19,177 bases of DNA, from NCBI GenBank assembly GCA_947381875.1, contig CANCXY010000031.1, forward strand, positions 1-19,177, given 5' to 3'. Shown piece after piece: positions 1 through 8,801 of the stretch. Numbering within the stretch: position 1 is the first letter of the stretch; each line of letters opens with the position of its first letter. A program made the translations under genes and the position numbers. The DNA is from an uncultured Clostridia bacterium. GTDB taxonomy: Bacteria > Bacillota > Clostridia > Oscillospirales > Ruminococcaceae. The notes below the pieces were generated by a model, which was given only the letters and a program-made list of their open reading frames with translations, ran no database searches and was not told where the DNA came from.

Positions 1-403
1 TCTTTGTGCAAAGCATCTCGCTGTGGTCAAACAGGTTGTGGGCCAAAGCGTAGCTGACGCAGGCATCCAGCGACCATTTGTCATCTCCACAAAAATGGGA
101 CTCCACATAGGAAAGAAAAGCCTTTTTCTCTGCGGCTTGGTATGTACGACAGCAGCGGCTGCGATTCTCTTTGTGAATTTGCCAAGCCGTTTTTGCTTTG
201 AAACGCTGAACCTTGCCGTGATAGAGCGGCGTCATTCCCTGACGAATGATCTTTCGAATCGTATTTGGGGAACAATGAAGTTCTTTCACAGCAATTCGGT
301 TGGCAGACCAACCGTCCTGTAAACGCATCTGAATCTTGACATAATCTTCGTATGTCAGGTGTTTACCTTTTTGATGTTCCGTGGTATAATCGGGGTAGTC
401 CAT
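1..403 (-). CDS. IS30-family transposase, N-terminal part (runs off the left edge)
   Basis: Reading the minus strand from the ATG at 403 gives an open frame of 134 codons to the window edge, beginning MDYPDYTTEHQKGKHLTYED. An AGAGGC ribosome binding site lies just upstream. Residues about 15-60 form a helix-turn-helix of the kind found at the start of IS30 transposases: LTYEDYVKIQMRL, then WSANRIAVKEL, then SPNTIRKII. A basic segment follows (YHGKVQRFKAK). The DDE catalytic core would lie outside the window, so integrity of the protein cannot be judged. The family call is from recognition of the N-terminal pattern. The gene lies 3' of the glycosidase operon in the same orientation. Confidence 0.75.
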   Translation of the reverse strand, partial: MDYPDYTTEHQKGKHLTYEDYVKIQMRLQDGWSANRIAVKELHCSPNTIRKIIRQGMTPLYHGKVQRFKAKTAWQIHKENRSRCCRTYQAAEKKAFLSYVESHFCGDDKWSLDACVSYALAHNLFDHSEMLCTK

Positions 404-456
404 AGCGATTGCCTCTTTTCTGTGTAGAGTTGTTGTAGCAAACTTATTCTAACACA
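1..456 (-). mobile_element. Right end of an IS30-type insertion sequence (boundary approximate)
   Basis: The transposase start is followed outward by an AT-rich tract (about 424-456) of the type that forms IS30-family terminal repeats, containing GTAGAGTTGTTGTAGCAAAC. The other terminus lies outside the window, so the inverted-repeat pair and the target duplication cannot be checked. The stated end is an estimate. A hairpin with a T-run at 459-480 lies just beyond it. Confidence 0.45.
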
Positions 457-458
457 GC

Positions 459-480
459 GGTCCTCGCTATGGACCTTTTT
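459..480 (+). terminator. Short hairpin plus T-run next to the IS end
   Basis: GGTCC (459-463) pairs with GGACC (471-475) across a 7-nt loop and is followed by TTTTT (476-480). The T-run faces the plus strand, so it could stop transcripts running rightward out of the insertion sequence into the antisense strand of the dehydrogenase. The loop-side sequence TCGCTATGGA recurs inverted at the transposase start. The stem is short, so this is a moderate call. Confidence 0.4.
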
Positions 481-518
481 ATTCTCCTAAATGCTCATCT
501 TCATTTTACAATGCGCCA

Positions 519-1400
519 TCACTGATTGGTTTTCAACTTGTTCTGAAAAAACTTCGTGTTATACAGTTTCAGTGCTGCGGGAACATCCAACTGATTGTTG
601 CAGAATCCCAGCGTCTTTTCACAGTTGTGACCCATATCTGCAATCAGCAACAATCCGGAAACAAAGGCGGCCATATCACTGTTAAGGAACAGCAGCGGAT
701 CGGCCATCTCCTGTGGGGTGGCAAGGCGTCCTGCGCCGCCGTTTTCTTTGACAAGATTATCCTGCCCGCCGGCCATTTTCTCAAATTCCTTTTTCATGCC
801 GGTGTCGGTGGAGCCCGGCAGCAATGCATTCACACGGATCCCGCGCTTTCCAAGCTCCACGGCTTTCAGCGAGGTGTAGTAGTTCATGGCACGCTTGGAG
901 AGGGTGTAGGCCATAACACCCACGCCATCCTTAGGAGAAACTGACTTCATAAACGCAACCATTTCATCCCACGTCTTGCAGTCCATAACTTTCACATACT
1001 CTTTGCGCCATTTTTCCCACATCAGACCACCACAGCTTGTCACATAGGCAATGCTGCCGCCGGATGGAATGCGTTTTTCCAAATATGTATCGGTCATGTA
1101 CTTGTTTGCTATAAAATTCACTGTGAACGTCAGCCAGTAACTTGTCCGCGCCCCGGACAGACCCGCCACACCGAAGAATCGGTCAATCACCTGCGGCAAA
1201 GCGCAAAAGGCGGCATCAATGCTCCCTTTATCGGACAAGTCTGTTTCAACAAAGGCTGACAAGCCCTCTATATCTGCTTTATTGCGATCCAGTGCGTATA
1301 CCTGTGCGCCCAGTGCCACCAGTTTTTCACACAGTGCTTTGCCGATGCCGCTGGCGGCACCCGTTACAACGCAGACCTTATTTTGATAATCTTCCAGCAT
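519..1400 (-). CDS. Short-chain dehydrogenase/reductase (hydroxysteroid/coniferyl-alcohol dehydrogenase-like)
   Basis: A 293-aa protein of classical SDR architecture. The Rossmann glycine motif TGAASGIG is at residues 13-20. Asp38 after the second beta strand suggests preference for NAD(H), and Asp54 contacts adenine in this family. The catalytic Ser is about residue 122 (VTSCGG), with Tyr165 and Lys169 in YTLSK. The usual NNAG is replaced by GVAGLSG, as in the 3-alpha-hydroxysteroid/coniferyl alcohol dehydrogenase-like subgroup. The start at 1400 has an AAAGGAG ribosome binding site and lies 15 nt after the upstream GH43 stop, so it is the last gene of the glycosidase operon. Such enzymes interconvert an alcohol and a ketone. 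The substrate here is unknown and could be a released sugar or an aglycone. No clear terminator follows before the insertion sequence. Confidence 0.88.
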   Translation of the reverse strand: MLEDYQNKVCVVTGAASGIGKALCEKLVALGAQVYALDRNKADIEGLSAFVETDLSDKGSIDAAFCALPQVIDRFFGVAGLSGARTSYWLTFTVNFIANKYMTDTYLEKRIPSGGSIAYVTSCGGLMWEKWRKEYVKVMDCKTWDEMVAFMKSVSPKDGVGVMAYTLSKRAMNYYTSLKAVELGKRGIRVNALLPGSTDTGMKKEFEKMAGGQDNLVKENGGAGRLATPQEMADPLLFLNSDMAAFVSGLLLIADMGHNCEKTLGFCNNQLDVPAALKLYNTKFFQNKLKTNQ

Positions 1401-1415
1401 GGATTTGCTCCTTTC

Positions 1416-2831
1416 TCAATGAAACTTCGCGGCGGCCAACGACAGTGTTCCATAGCCCTTCATGCGGAAATAAATGGCACTGATTCCATCAGGGATTGCC
1501 AGTTCCGTTGTCTGCCATGTCCACTCGTTCCCTCTTGCCGCCGAAACCGTGCCTATCGGCTCACCATCCGCAGTGAGGAGTACGTCAAAGCCGCCATAAT
1601 AGCACATACCACGCGTCTTGACCGATACTTTCGTGACATTCTGAAAATTCAGATATTTGAATCCAACTACCGTACCGGGAGTTAAATTGCAGATATATGC
1701 TTCCGGTTTACTTTCACTTTCCGGCATGACATCCGCGCCGTCCTGCGTGATGTACGGGAACGGATTCTGCCCGGCCTCGGCATTGACCTGCGGCGGCTGC
1801 GTCATATACAGGTTACAGGCGGCATAGGCGGGCAGTTCACGCAATTCGACAGCCGGCAAGGGAGCGCCGTTCGGTCCGCTTGTTGTGATTTCCACCTGCG
1901 GGATACGCCCGTCCGGCAAAATTTCAATCGGTTCCACCATGCCTTGACGGCAGAACAGGCTGCTGTTCGTGTGGCGATGGTAGAACACATACCAGCGCCC
2001 ATTTATCTGCTCGATACTGCCGTGGTTGTTGCCCGTAAAATACCGCGCCGTATCACACAAGCCTAAATCGGCATTATCTACCAGCGTGCCGCCATAAACA
2101 AAGCCGCGGCAGGGGCTGTCACTGACAGCATAGCACAGTTCATGGCTCAACTCGGACGAGTAGATAAAATAGTACTTATCCCCCACTTTGCGGATGCTGC
2201 TTGCCTCGAAAAATGCGTGTCCCTCAAAGCCCGTTCCTTTTGCAGTCTGGGCACCGGGTACAACAGCCGGATAGGTTTGCTCAACAGTCAGCATGTCGGA
2301 CGCAAGGCGATAACAGAGCGCCCCTGTGCGACCCGGCATCATCGGCGGGCAGAAGCCGCTGTATAGCCAGGTGGTTTCCCCCTCGGTCAGCACACCGGGG
2401 TCAAATTGCTGCTCATCACCGGGGCGTGCGCCCAAAGTCGTGCCATCCGGGTAATGAACATCCCCGTAATAGGTATATTTCCCTGCGGGGGTATCACAGA
2501 CAGCCACCGAGATGGCAGAGGTTTCGTTCAGCGCATAATAGAGATAGTAGCGTCCATCCGGACCGCAGGTCACATCGGGGGCGTACAGGCACTGGCGGCC
2601 ATCCTCGTTATGGGCAGCTTCGACGCGGGTGTAGATGATGCCCTCGTACTGCCAATCAGTCAAGTCATCCACCGGGGCTGACCAGCATACATAGTCGTTC
2701 TGGCAAAAAGCATAGCCGGCAAAGCGGTCATGGCTGCCGTAGATATAGACACGTTTGCCAAACACATGCGGTTCACCGTCCGGCACATACTCCCAGCTTG
2801 GGAGATACGGGTTCATTCCGTGATTTTTCAT
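1416..2831 (-). CDS. Glycoside hydrolase family 43 (arabinofuranosidase/xylosidase-like) with C-terminal beta-sandwich domain
   Basis: A 471-aa protein without a signal peptide. The N-terminal five-bladed propeller starts with NPYLPSWEYVPDGEPHVF, the characteristic opening of one GH43 group. Candidate catalytic residues are Asp18 (PDGEPHVF, general base), Asp86 (YAPD) or Asp144 (QFDPG) as pKa modulator, and Glu209 (AFFEASSI) as general acid. His280 (NNHGS) is a likely metal or substrate ligand. Residues about 360-471 look like a small carbohydrate-binding jelly roll (YLNFQNVTKVSVKTRG, GGFDVLLTADG), similar to CBM6-type tails. The start at 2831 has AAGGAG. The gene is 10 nt after GH2 and 15 nt before the dehydrogenase. 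Family GH43 is clear. The activity (arabinose or xylose release from side chains) is inferred. Confidence 0.9.
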   Translation of the reverse strand: MKNHGMNPYLPSWEYVPDGEPHVFGKRVYIYGSHDRFAGYAFCQNDYVCWSAPVDDLTDWQYEGIIYTRVEAAHNEDGRQCLYAPDVTCGPDGRYYLYYALNETSAISVAVCDTPAGKYTYYGDVHYPDGTTLGARPGDEQQFDPGVLTEGETTWLYSGFCPPMMPGRTGALCYRLASDMLTVEQTYPAVVPGAQTAKGTGFEGHAFFEASSIRKVGDKYYFIYSSELSHELCYAVSDSPCRGFVYGGTLVDNADLGLCDTARYFTGNNHGSIEQINGRWYVFYHRHTNSSLFCRQGMVEPIEILPDGRIPQVEITTSGPNGAPLPAVELRELPAYAACNLYMTQPPQVNAEAGQNPFPYITQDGADVMPESESKPEAYICNLTPGTVVGFKYLNFQNVTKVSVKTRGMCYYGGFDVLLTADGEPIGTVSAARGNEWTWQTTELAIPDGISAIYFRMKGYGTLSLAAAKFH

Positions 2832-2841
2832 AATTTTCTCC

Positions 2842-5271
2842 TTATTCAGCGCTCAAATGCAGGATTGCCGGAGCGCAGCCGTCGGCAGTAAAGGTCACAG
2901 TCACAGGTCCGGTCTTTTCCGTGCTGCGCAGGACAGCCTGTAAATGACCCTGCCAACTCTTATGGTGGTGTTGGTCGTAATGCTCAGCGTTTTTATAGGC
3001 GGCGCTGCCGTAGCCTTGCAAAGATGCCGCACCGACCACCTCGATTTTCACATCATAGTCGGGCAGCAGTTTGACGGTGCCGTTTTTATCTGTTACATAA
3101 ACATCCGCAAAGCAGAAATCCTGTCCGCCCGCGCGCAAAATGTTCTTATCGGTCTTGACGGTCAGCACGGTTTCGGCATCGGCTGTGCGCACCGAAGTGC
3201 GGTAGATTTCATGTCCGTCCGCATCATAGCCAACACCCACGAGTTCACCCGGTTCATAAATGCAGGGAATCTTGGCAAAGTAGTCTTTCACCTGTGCCTT
3301 GCCCGCGCTCTTGCCGTTCACAAAAATTTCCACACTGTCAGCATCCGTGTAGGCATCTACAAAAGTCCGTTTTCCCTCATATCCTTCATAAGTCCAGCCG
3401 TCTACCGTATCGGTCCAGCGGTAACTTGTGGCAATAGGGGGCTTTCCGTTATGAACAGGCGGCTGGCTGGCAAGGTACAGCGCGTGTACAGGCTTGTCTA
3501 AAAAGCCGCCCCAAATAAACTCATAACGATGCAGCGACGGCTCTGCCTGCCCTGTCAAATCCAGCACGCCGCCGTGGTTTGTGACCCACGGGTAGCTTTT
3601 GTGTTCCTCGTTTTCCTCATAGTGCAGGTCGCAGCAGTTGATTTCACCCAAGTGAGATTGCAATGTCCAGACAAAATCGCCGATCAAGTAGGGGTGTGTC
3701 TTGGCAAACTTCATCGTATCCGGCAGCATGGTATGGCGGGTTTCGGTACCCAGCAGTACACGTTCCGGGTGGAGTTTGTGCAATACCTCATATCGATCCT
3801 CATAGTAGTTATACCCGGCAATATCCAAATAAGGGTAAAGGTTTTTTGTGGCATCTTCATCCATGCGGATGTAGGTTTCCGGGTAAGCCTGCCCTTTCTC
3901 GTTGTCAGGCAGATTGTTGACTGCGCTGCGGAAGATGGACGCATAGTGCATCCAATCCGCCTTTTGCCGTTCTGGGTCATCGCGCATCCATTCGTCCTCA
4001 TCGGTTGTCAGATAAGGCGTACCGTCCAGATATTCCCGCAGCCAATGTACGCTGGGGCATAAAGTGGTCGGACGGGTCGTATCCAGCGCATGGATGGCAT
4101 CTACAATTTCCTTGCCGACGCGCACGCCCTTTACACCGCCGGCCTCCGGGATTTCGTTGCCGATGGAGTAAATCACCACACTGGGATGATTGTAGGCATC
4201 CTGCACCATTGCGGCTGTATCGACCTTAAAGTCCTGCATAAAATATCGGTTATAAGGGGAATTGGGGGACTTCATACGATACCAATAGTCAAACGCCTCA
4301 TCCATCACATAAAGACCCACTTCATCGCAAGCTTTCATCAGACTGCGGCTCATCGGGTGGTGGGCGCTGCGGATTGCGTTGAACCCGGCCTTTTTGATAT
4401 TGCGGGCGCGGTGCAGTTCGGTGGCATCATTGTTGATAACGCCGATAACGCCCATATCATTATGGATGCAGCCACCGCGCAAAAACGTCGGTTCCCCATT
4501 GATAAGCAATCCACGTGCGGGGTCAATTTCAATTACACGCAGACCAAACGATTCCGTGACCGTGTCAACTGCTTTTCCGCCACTGTACAGGGTGACTTCG
4601 GCAAGATACAGATTCGGATGTTCGGCGTTCCAGAGCTTTGCGTCCGGAATCTCCAGTTCGACCACAGCGCGTCCGTCTGCAACAGCCGCTTTGGCGCAAA
4701 CTACTTCCTTCCCGTTTTTCTCGGCGATTCGCACCTCGGCACAGTCACCGCCGTGGGTCATTACCTCGACCCGCACGCAAGCGGGTGCGACAGACAACGT
4801 TGTGACACGCACGCCGTATCGTTCCATATAGGCGTCCTCACCCACCAGCAGATGCACCGGGCGGTAAATACCGCCGCCCGTGTACCAACGATTATGACCG
4901 TCCTGCGGCACATGGACGGTGACTTCAATTGTATTGTCGCCTTCGCGCAGAAGTCCATCCAGTTCCACCGCAAATGGCGTGTACCCGTAAGCTTTTTCGG
5001 CGGCTGGGTGGTCATTCACTGTCACCGTCGTCATGCAGTATACACCCTCAAATTCCAGTACAAGGTGCTTATTTATAAGTTCCGATGTGATGTGCAGATT
5101 CTTTGTATAGGTATAATCGTTGCCGCGCCAGCCTGCCAGCAGAAACCATGTAAACCCCGACTCGGTATTGCGCGGGGTGTTGAGCATGGCGTCATGCGGC
5201 AGGGTCACATCAAAATCGCGGCCATCGGGGCAGCTGAAATGCCAGCCGGTGTTAAAATCCAATCTTTGCAT
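2842..5271 (-). CDS. Glycoside hydrolase family 2 (beta-galactosidase/beta-glucuronidase-like)
   Basis: About 809 aa from the ATG at 5271. A TTG six bases further upstream (5277) is in frame, but it leaves only four bases after the AAAGG ribosome binding site, so the ATG is preferred. Domains in order are a sugar-binding jelly roll (about 1-145, DVTLPHDAML...RWYTGGGIYRPV), an Ig-like sandwich (about 150-250), a TIM barrel (about 255-565) and C-terminal Ig-like domains. The acid/base is Glu373 in SIGNEIPE and the nucleophile is Glu510 in LLGTETRH, both typical of GH2. There is no signal peptide, so it acts in the cytoplasm on imported sugars. It is flanked by GH3 (13 nt) and GH43 (10 nt) in one operon. 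Substrate specificity (galactoside versus glucuronide or other) cannot be read from the sequence with certainty. Confidence 0.93.
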   Translation of the reverse strand: MQRLDFNTGWHFSCPDGRDFDVTLPHDAMLNTPRNTESGFTWFLLAGWRGNDYTYTKNLHITSELINKHLVLEFEGVYCMTTVTVNDHPAAEKAYGYTPFAVELDGLLREGDNTIEVTVHVPQDGHNRWYTGGGIYRPVHLLVGEDAYMERYGVRVTTLSVAPACVRVEVMTHGGDCAEVRIAEKNGKEVVCAKAAVADGRAVVELEIPDAKLWNAEHPNLYLAEVTLYSGGKAVDTVTESFGLRVIEIDPARGLLINGEPTFLRGGCIHNDMGVIGVINNDATELHRARNIKKAGFNAIRSAHHPMSRSLMKACDEVGLYVMDEAFDYWYRMKSPNSPYNRYFMQDFKVDTAAMVQDAYNHPSVVIYSIGNEIPEAGGVKGVRVGKEIVDAIHALDTTRPTTLCPSVHWLREYLDGTPYLTTDEDEWMRDDPERQKADWMHYASIFRSAVNNLPDNEKGQAYPETYIRMDEDATKNLYPYLDIAGYNYYEDRYEVLHKLHPERVLLGTETRHTMLPDTMKFAKTHPYLIGDFVWTLQSHLGEINCCDLHYEENEEHKSYPWVTNHGGVLDLTGQAEPSLHRYEFIWGGFLDKPVHALYLASQPPVHNGKPPIATSYRWTDTVDGWTYEGYEGKRTFVDAYTDADSVEIFVNGKSAGKAQVKDYFAKIPCIYEPGELVGVGYDADGHEIYRTSVRTADAETVLTVKTDKNILRAGGQDFCFADVYVTDKNGTVKLLPDYDVKIEVVGAASLQGYGSAAYKNAEHYDQHHHKSWQGHLQAVLRSTEKTGPVTVTFTADGCAPAILHLSAE

Positions 5272-5284
5272 TGTCAATTTACCT

Positions 5285-7681
5285 TTACATGATTTTTGTG
5301 TCAGCTACAAAGCTGCGATTTTTGCCATCGGGATAAGCATCTCCCACAATCATGAACTCCGCTTTCCCGCGAATATCCTCAGAGGATGCCCCGACCATCA
5401 GCTCGACTTTCCCGTGTTCGACTTTCCAACGCATATCGGCATCCAGAAAAGCCAGTTGGCTCATTGGCAGGGAAAGACAGACCGTTTTTTCTTCACCCGG
5501 CTGCAGATTCACTTTGGCAAACCCCACCAGTTCTTTAACGGGACGTACCATGCTTGCCGCCACATCATGCACATAAAACTGCACGATTTCTGTGCCGGCT
5601 TTATTTCCTGCGTTGCGCACATGCAGCCGCCCTTTCAGTACACCGTCGGCCTGAATAGCGTCTTTTTCCAACCGCAATGTATCGTACTCGTATTTTGTAT
5701 AACTCAGTCCATGACCAAAGCAGTAGCGTGGCGTGTGCGCTCCATCGATATAGGCGTTTTTCGGCGTGCCTCCTGTCATACTGTAACAGGTATTTGTCGG
5801 GTGGTTGTAGTACACAGGAATCTGCCCCTCATGGCGTGCCACTGTACAGGGCAGCTTGCCGCAGGGATTCGCCGTTCCGGTCAGCAGCGCGGCAATGGCC
5901 TCACCGCCCTGCGCACCGGGAGCCCATGCCTCCAGTATCGCGTTGCATACGCGGTCTGCCGTATCGCTGCTGATGGGGTGACCGTCAAAGTGAACGCCGA
6001 CAACCGGCTTGTGCAGCGATTCCAATTTTTCTAAAAAGCGTTCCTGACAGACCGGCAGTCCAATGTGCATGGCATCAATACCCTCGCCCGTTGTGCAGGA
6101 CGCATTCCAGCCATAATGACCGCCCAAAGTGCAAATCACCAAATCGGCATCTTTTGCGATCTGCAGTGCCGCATCATGACCGCTTTCCTCATTGCCGGCA
6201 TAGGGGTATCCCTGTGCGTACAGAAACTCTGTATGCGGGGCAGCAAGGCGCAATGCCCCCAGCATACTATACGCATCGGGATAGCAGCGCCGTGCCAGCG
6301 GCTCGACACCGGGGTTTTCCATGACGACTTCGCTTCCCGGATATGTCTTCTGCACCGCATTTTCTGCAGCCGGAGAATCCGCATCGGCCCGGATGCCGGC
6401 CATGCTCATCTTAACGCCCAGCGTATTTTCTTTCATGGCCAGTGCCGAATATCCGCCGAATAAGGCACGGACACTGTCAGCGTGCCAGCCGATAACAGCT
6501 ACTTTTTTTGCGCTCTTTGCCAGTGGCAAGACACCGTCGTTTTTCAGCAGGATCATTGACTCCTGCGCGATTTTGCGGTTCAGCGCCGTATCTGCGGGAG
6601 TGATTTCCGCCTGTACATTTTCAGCGGGGAAGGGGTTTTCAAACAGACCCAAACGGAATTTCATAGTCAGAATACGCAGCACCGCTTCGTCCAGCAGCGA
6701 TTCCTGCACAACACCGCTGCGAATGTTTTCTTTCAGTTCATCGTTATAAGCCGCAATGGTCGGAAGCTCTTGATCCATACCCGCTTCCAGCGCAAGGCGT
6801 CCTGCATCGGCAGGACTTTCAGCCAGATGATACATCGATTCCAGCTGTTCCACAGCACTGTAATCCGACACAGTTACACCGTTAAAGCCCATCTCACCGC
6901 GCAGCAGATCACGCAGAATTGCCTTACTGCCTGCCGGGACCTGCCCATCAATGGCAGCATAGGAGTTCATTACGCTGTCAAGTTTTCCATCTGTAATGGC
7001 TGCCTGAAACGGCTTGGCATAAACTTCACGCAGTTCACGCGGGGAAACGACTGCCTGTGCCGTATGGATTCCACCCTGTCCTGCCATAAACCCAAGAAAA
7101 TGTTTGCTGCAGGCACTCATACGATGTTTATCCTGTAAGCCTTTCACATAGGCTGTCCCCATCGCAGCGGCAAGGGTCGGATCCTCACCGTAGGTTTCTC
7201 CCATACGACCAAAGCGCGGGTCACGGCAGATATCGAACACAGGAGCCAGCGCATGACTGATTCCCATAGCGCGTCCCTGTCGGGCAATGCAGGCTGCCAT
7301 TTTCTGCTGCTGCTCCGGGTCCCATGTGGAAGCCTGCCCCAGCCCGCAGGGAAAAGAAGTCGCCGCTGTCACCATCACACCCGTTAATGTCTCGATATGG
7401 AAAATTGCGGGGATATGATGTTTGCCGGACTCCATGATTTGTTTCTGCAGCCTTGTAATAAGTCCCGCTACGCTGCCCACATCGTCCAGCATAGTCGCAA
7501 TCAAAATGCAAACCTGACCGACACCGTAGGGGTTCTGCTTCTCCACCGATTTGCCAAGGAAAGAATCAATGGCATTGTAGCATTGAATCTGACCAAATTT
7601 TTCATCCAAATTCATCCGTGCCAGCAGGTCACTTGCACGTTCTTCCGGGGAAAGACTGCTATCTTGGTATTTCTGCATCAT
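5285..7681 (-). CDS. Glycoside hydrolase family 3 (beta-glucosidase/beta-xylosidase-like)
   Basis: A 798-aa protein. The start chosen is the first of two adjacent ATGs (7681), six bases after an AAAGGA site. A longer frame reaching 7732 would overlap the upstream gene and has no such site. The N-terminal TIM barrel carries the GH3 signatures RDPRFGRMGETYGEDP (about 153-168), KHF (193-195) and the nucleophile Asp273 in GVTVSDYSA. An alpha/beta sandwich follows (QESMILLKNDGVLPL... GWHADS). The C-terminal fibronectin III-like domain (about 670-798, VRNAGNKAGTEIVQFYVHD) is typical of this family. No signal peptide is present. The gene is the third in the operon, 10 nt after a GH43 stop and 13 nt before GH2. 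It probably removes beta-glucosyl or beta-xylosyl units from the non-reducing end. Confidence 0.94.
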   Translation of the reverse strand: MMQKYQDSSLSPEERASDLLARMNLDEKFGQIQCYNAIDSFLGKSVEKQNPYGVGQVCILIATMLDDVGSVAGLITRLQKQIMESGKHHIPAIFHIETLTGVMVTAATSFPCGLGQASTWDPEQQQKMAACIARQGRAMGISHALAPVFDICRDPRFGRMGETYGEDPTLAAAMGTAYVKGLQDKHRMSACSKHFLGFMAGQGGIHTAQAVVSPRELREVYAKPFQAAITDGKLDSVMNSYAAIDGQVPAGSKAILRDLLRGEMGFNGVTVSDYSAVEQLESMYHLAESPADAGRLALEAGMDQELPTIAAYNDELKENIRSGVVQESLLDEAVLRILTMKFRLGLFENPFPAENVQAEITPADTALNRKIAQESMILLKNDGVLPLAKSAKKVAVIGWHADSVRALFGGYSALAMKENTLGVKMSMAGIRADADSPAAENAVQKTYPGSEVVMENPGVEPLARRCYPDAYSMLGALRLAAPHTEFLYAQGYPYAGNEESGHDAALQIAKDADLVICTLGGHYGWNASCTTGEGIDAMHIGLPVCQERFLEKLESLHKPVVGVHFDGHPISSDTADRVCNAILEAWAPGAQGGEAIAALLTGTANPCGKLPCTVARHEGQIPVYYNHPTNTCYSMTGGTPKNAYIDGAHTPRYCFGHGLSYTKYEYDTLRLEKDAIQADGVLKGRLHVRNAGNKAGTEIVQFYVHDVAASMVRPVKELVGFAKVNLQPGEEKTVCLSLPMSQLAFLDADMRWKVEHGKVELMVGASSEDIRGKAEFMIVGDAYPDGKNRSFVADTKIM

Positions 7682-7691
7682 CGTATTTCCT

Positions 7692-8741
7692 TTACTCGTA
7701 ATCTTCCAGTTTCCAGCTGTCCCGCCATTCAATCTTCACATTATCGCCGTCAAAAAGGATGGGAAGCCAAACGTAGTCGGCATTGCGCGTATCCTCTTGC
7801 GGCAAATTGGCAAGCAGCGCCCAATCCGCAGGCGTTTTCTCCACGTCCGGATCAAAGAGTCTGTCGTAAAGCGGACCATAATGCGTGTAGTCGTAATCCG
7901 GTGCATTCGGCATCCAGCGGTCGGCACAGGCAATGTACAAGTCCTTTTTGTTCGGAACCTTGAATACCGACGAAATCTGGCTGTGAAAGCTCGTTTTTGT
8001 CTTGTCGCCAATATGCGGGTCACCCTGTACCGTATAAGGACCGTGCCATGTATCAGCTATGGCTGCCTCTGACGGATTCGGGAAATACCCGGTTGTGCCG
8101 GAAGTCAACAAATAGTGTTTTCCATGCCGTATAAAATGAGCCGTAGCCTCCCGCACATGGGGCGGTCCTTTGTGGGGAAAATGCGTGGAGTAATAGCCGG
8201 TCACATCGGTGTAATCCTCCGTCAAATCGGCGATGATCGTCTCAGAATGTACGCGTTCAAAGAAATAATACGCTTTTCCGTCCGGTGCTACAGCCAAGTC
8301 AAAGTCACCCGCACTCATACCAAGTGGGCGCAGTTTTTCCCTCACAATGGTATACGGACCAAAGAAGGAGTCTGCCGTAAGCACTGTTTCGGTCTGCGTC
8401 TGGTCTTTCTCCATAATTTTCAGCCAACAGACATATTTTTTGGTCCGTGCATTATAAATGATGTGCGGACGATCCATCATAGAAGTGGGGTGCAGCGAAC
8501 TGTTCGGGTCATCCGTCACGGGCGGGATGAGCAGACCTCGATCCTCCCAGTTATACAAATCTGTAGATGCGTAATAACGAACGCCCCAGTGCCAGATGCC
8601 CGCAGCCTTGTCCGTTTTTTCCTTGTTTTCGCCGTACCAGTAGTACACACCATCGAGATAAATCAGTGAGCCGCCATGTGCTTGAATGCGGTTCCCATTT
8701 GTATCCAGCCACACTTGACCGGGGTAAAATGCATCGTACAT
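7692..8741 (-). CDS. GH43 exo-beta-1,3-galactanase-like enzyme (subfamily 24-like)
   Basis: A 349-aa protein made of one catalytic propeller. It opens with YPGQVWLDTNGNRIQAHGGS and contains GVYYWYGENK, the hallmark of GH43 subfamily 24-type exo-beta-1,3-galactanases. The likely general acid is Glu198 in HVREATAHF. In place of an aspartate base there is Gln255 in SFHSQISSVF, 57 residues later. A glutamine has been described as the base in GH43_24, with similar spacing. There is no signal peptide. The start at 8741 follows an AGAAGG site. It is the first enzyme gene after the transporter, separated from it by 60 nt containing a terminator-like hairpin. It is clearly paralogous to the catalytic part of the protein at 15032-16384. 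The galactanase activity is inferred. Confidence 0.85.
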   Translation of the reverse strand: MYDAFYPGQVWLDTNGNRIQAHGGSLIYLDGVYYWYGENKEKTDKAAGIWHWGVRYYASTDLYNWEDRGLLIPPVTDDPNSSLHPTSMMDRPHIIYNARTKKYVCWLKIMEKDQTQTETVLTADSFFGPYTIVREKLRPLGMSAGDFDLAVAPDGKAYYFFERVHSETIIADLTEDYTDVTGYYSTHFPHKGPPHVREATAHFIRHGKHYLLTSGTTGYFPNPSEAAIADTWHGPYTVQGDPHIGDKTKTSFHSQISSVFKVPNKKDLYIACADRWMPNAPDYDYTHYGPLYDRLFDPDVEKTPADWALLANLPQEDTRNADYVWLPILFDGDNVKIEWRDSWKLEDYE

Positions 8742-8758
8742 TACTCATATTCCCTTCT

Positions 8759-8789
8759 AAAAAGCGGGCAGAGAAGATTCCCTGTCCGC
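8759..8789 (-). terminator. Intergenic hairpin with U-tract between transporter and enzyme genes (possible attenuator)
   Basis: On the minus strand GCGGACAG and CTGCCCGC form an 8-bp stem with one mismatch, followed by TTTTT, inside the 60-nt gap between the transporter stop and the next gene. It resembles a weak intrinsic terminator. In an operon it may reduce or condition read-through, so that transporter and enzymes are made in different amounts. Confidence 0.5.
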
Positions 8790-8801
8790 AAAAATAGTGT
8801 A

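Noticed and set aside
4090..5292. 400-codon plus-strand frame opposite GH2
   Set aside because: It is antisense to a GH2 gene with intact catalytic motifs and has no domain or ribosome binding site of its own.
5120..6034. 304-codon plus-strand frame opposite GH3 and GH2
   Set aside because: It spans the junction of two well-supported minus-strand genes and shows no family pattern.
7682..7732. Extended start of the GH3 gene at 7732
   Set aside because: It would overlap the upstream GH43 gene, and its first 17 residues do not resemble GH3. The ATG pair at 7681 has a good ribosome binding site.
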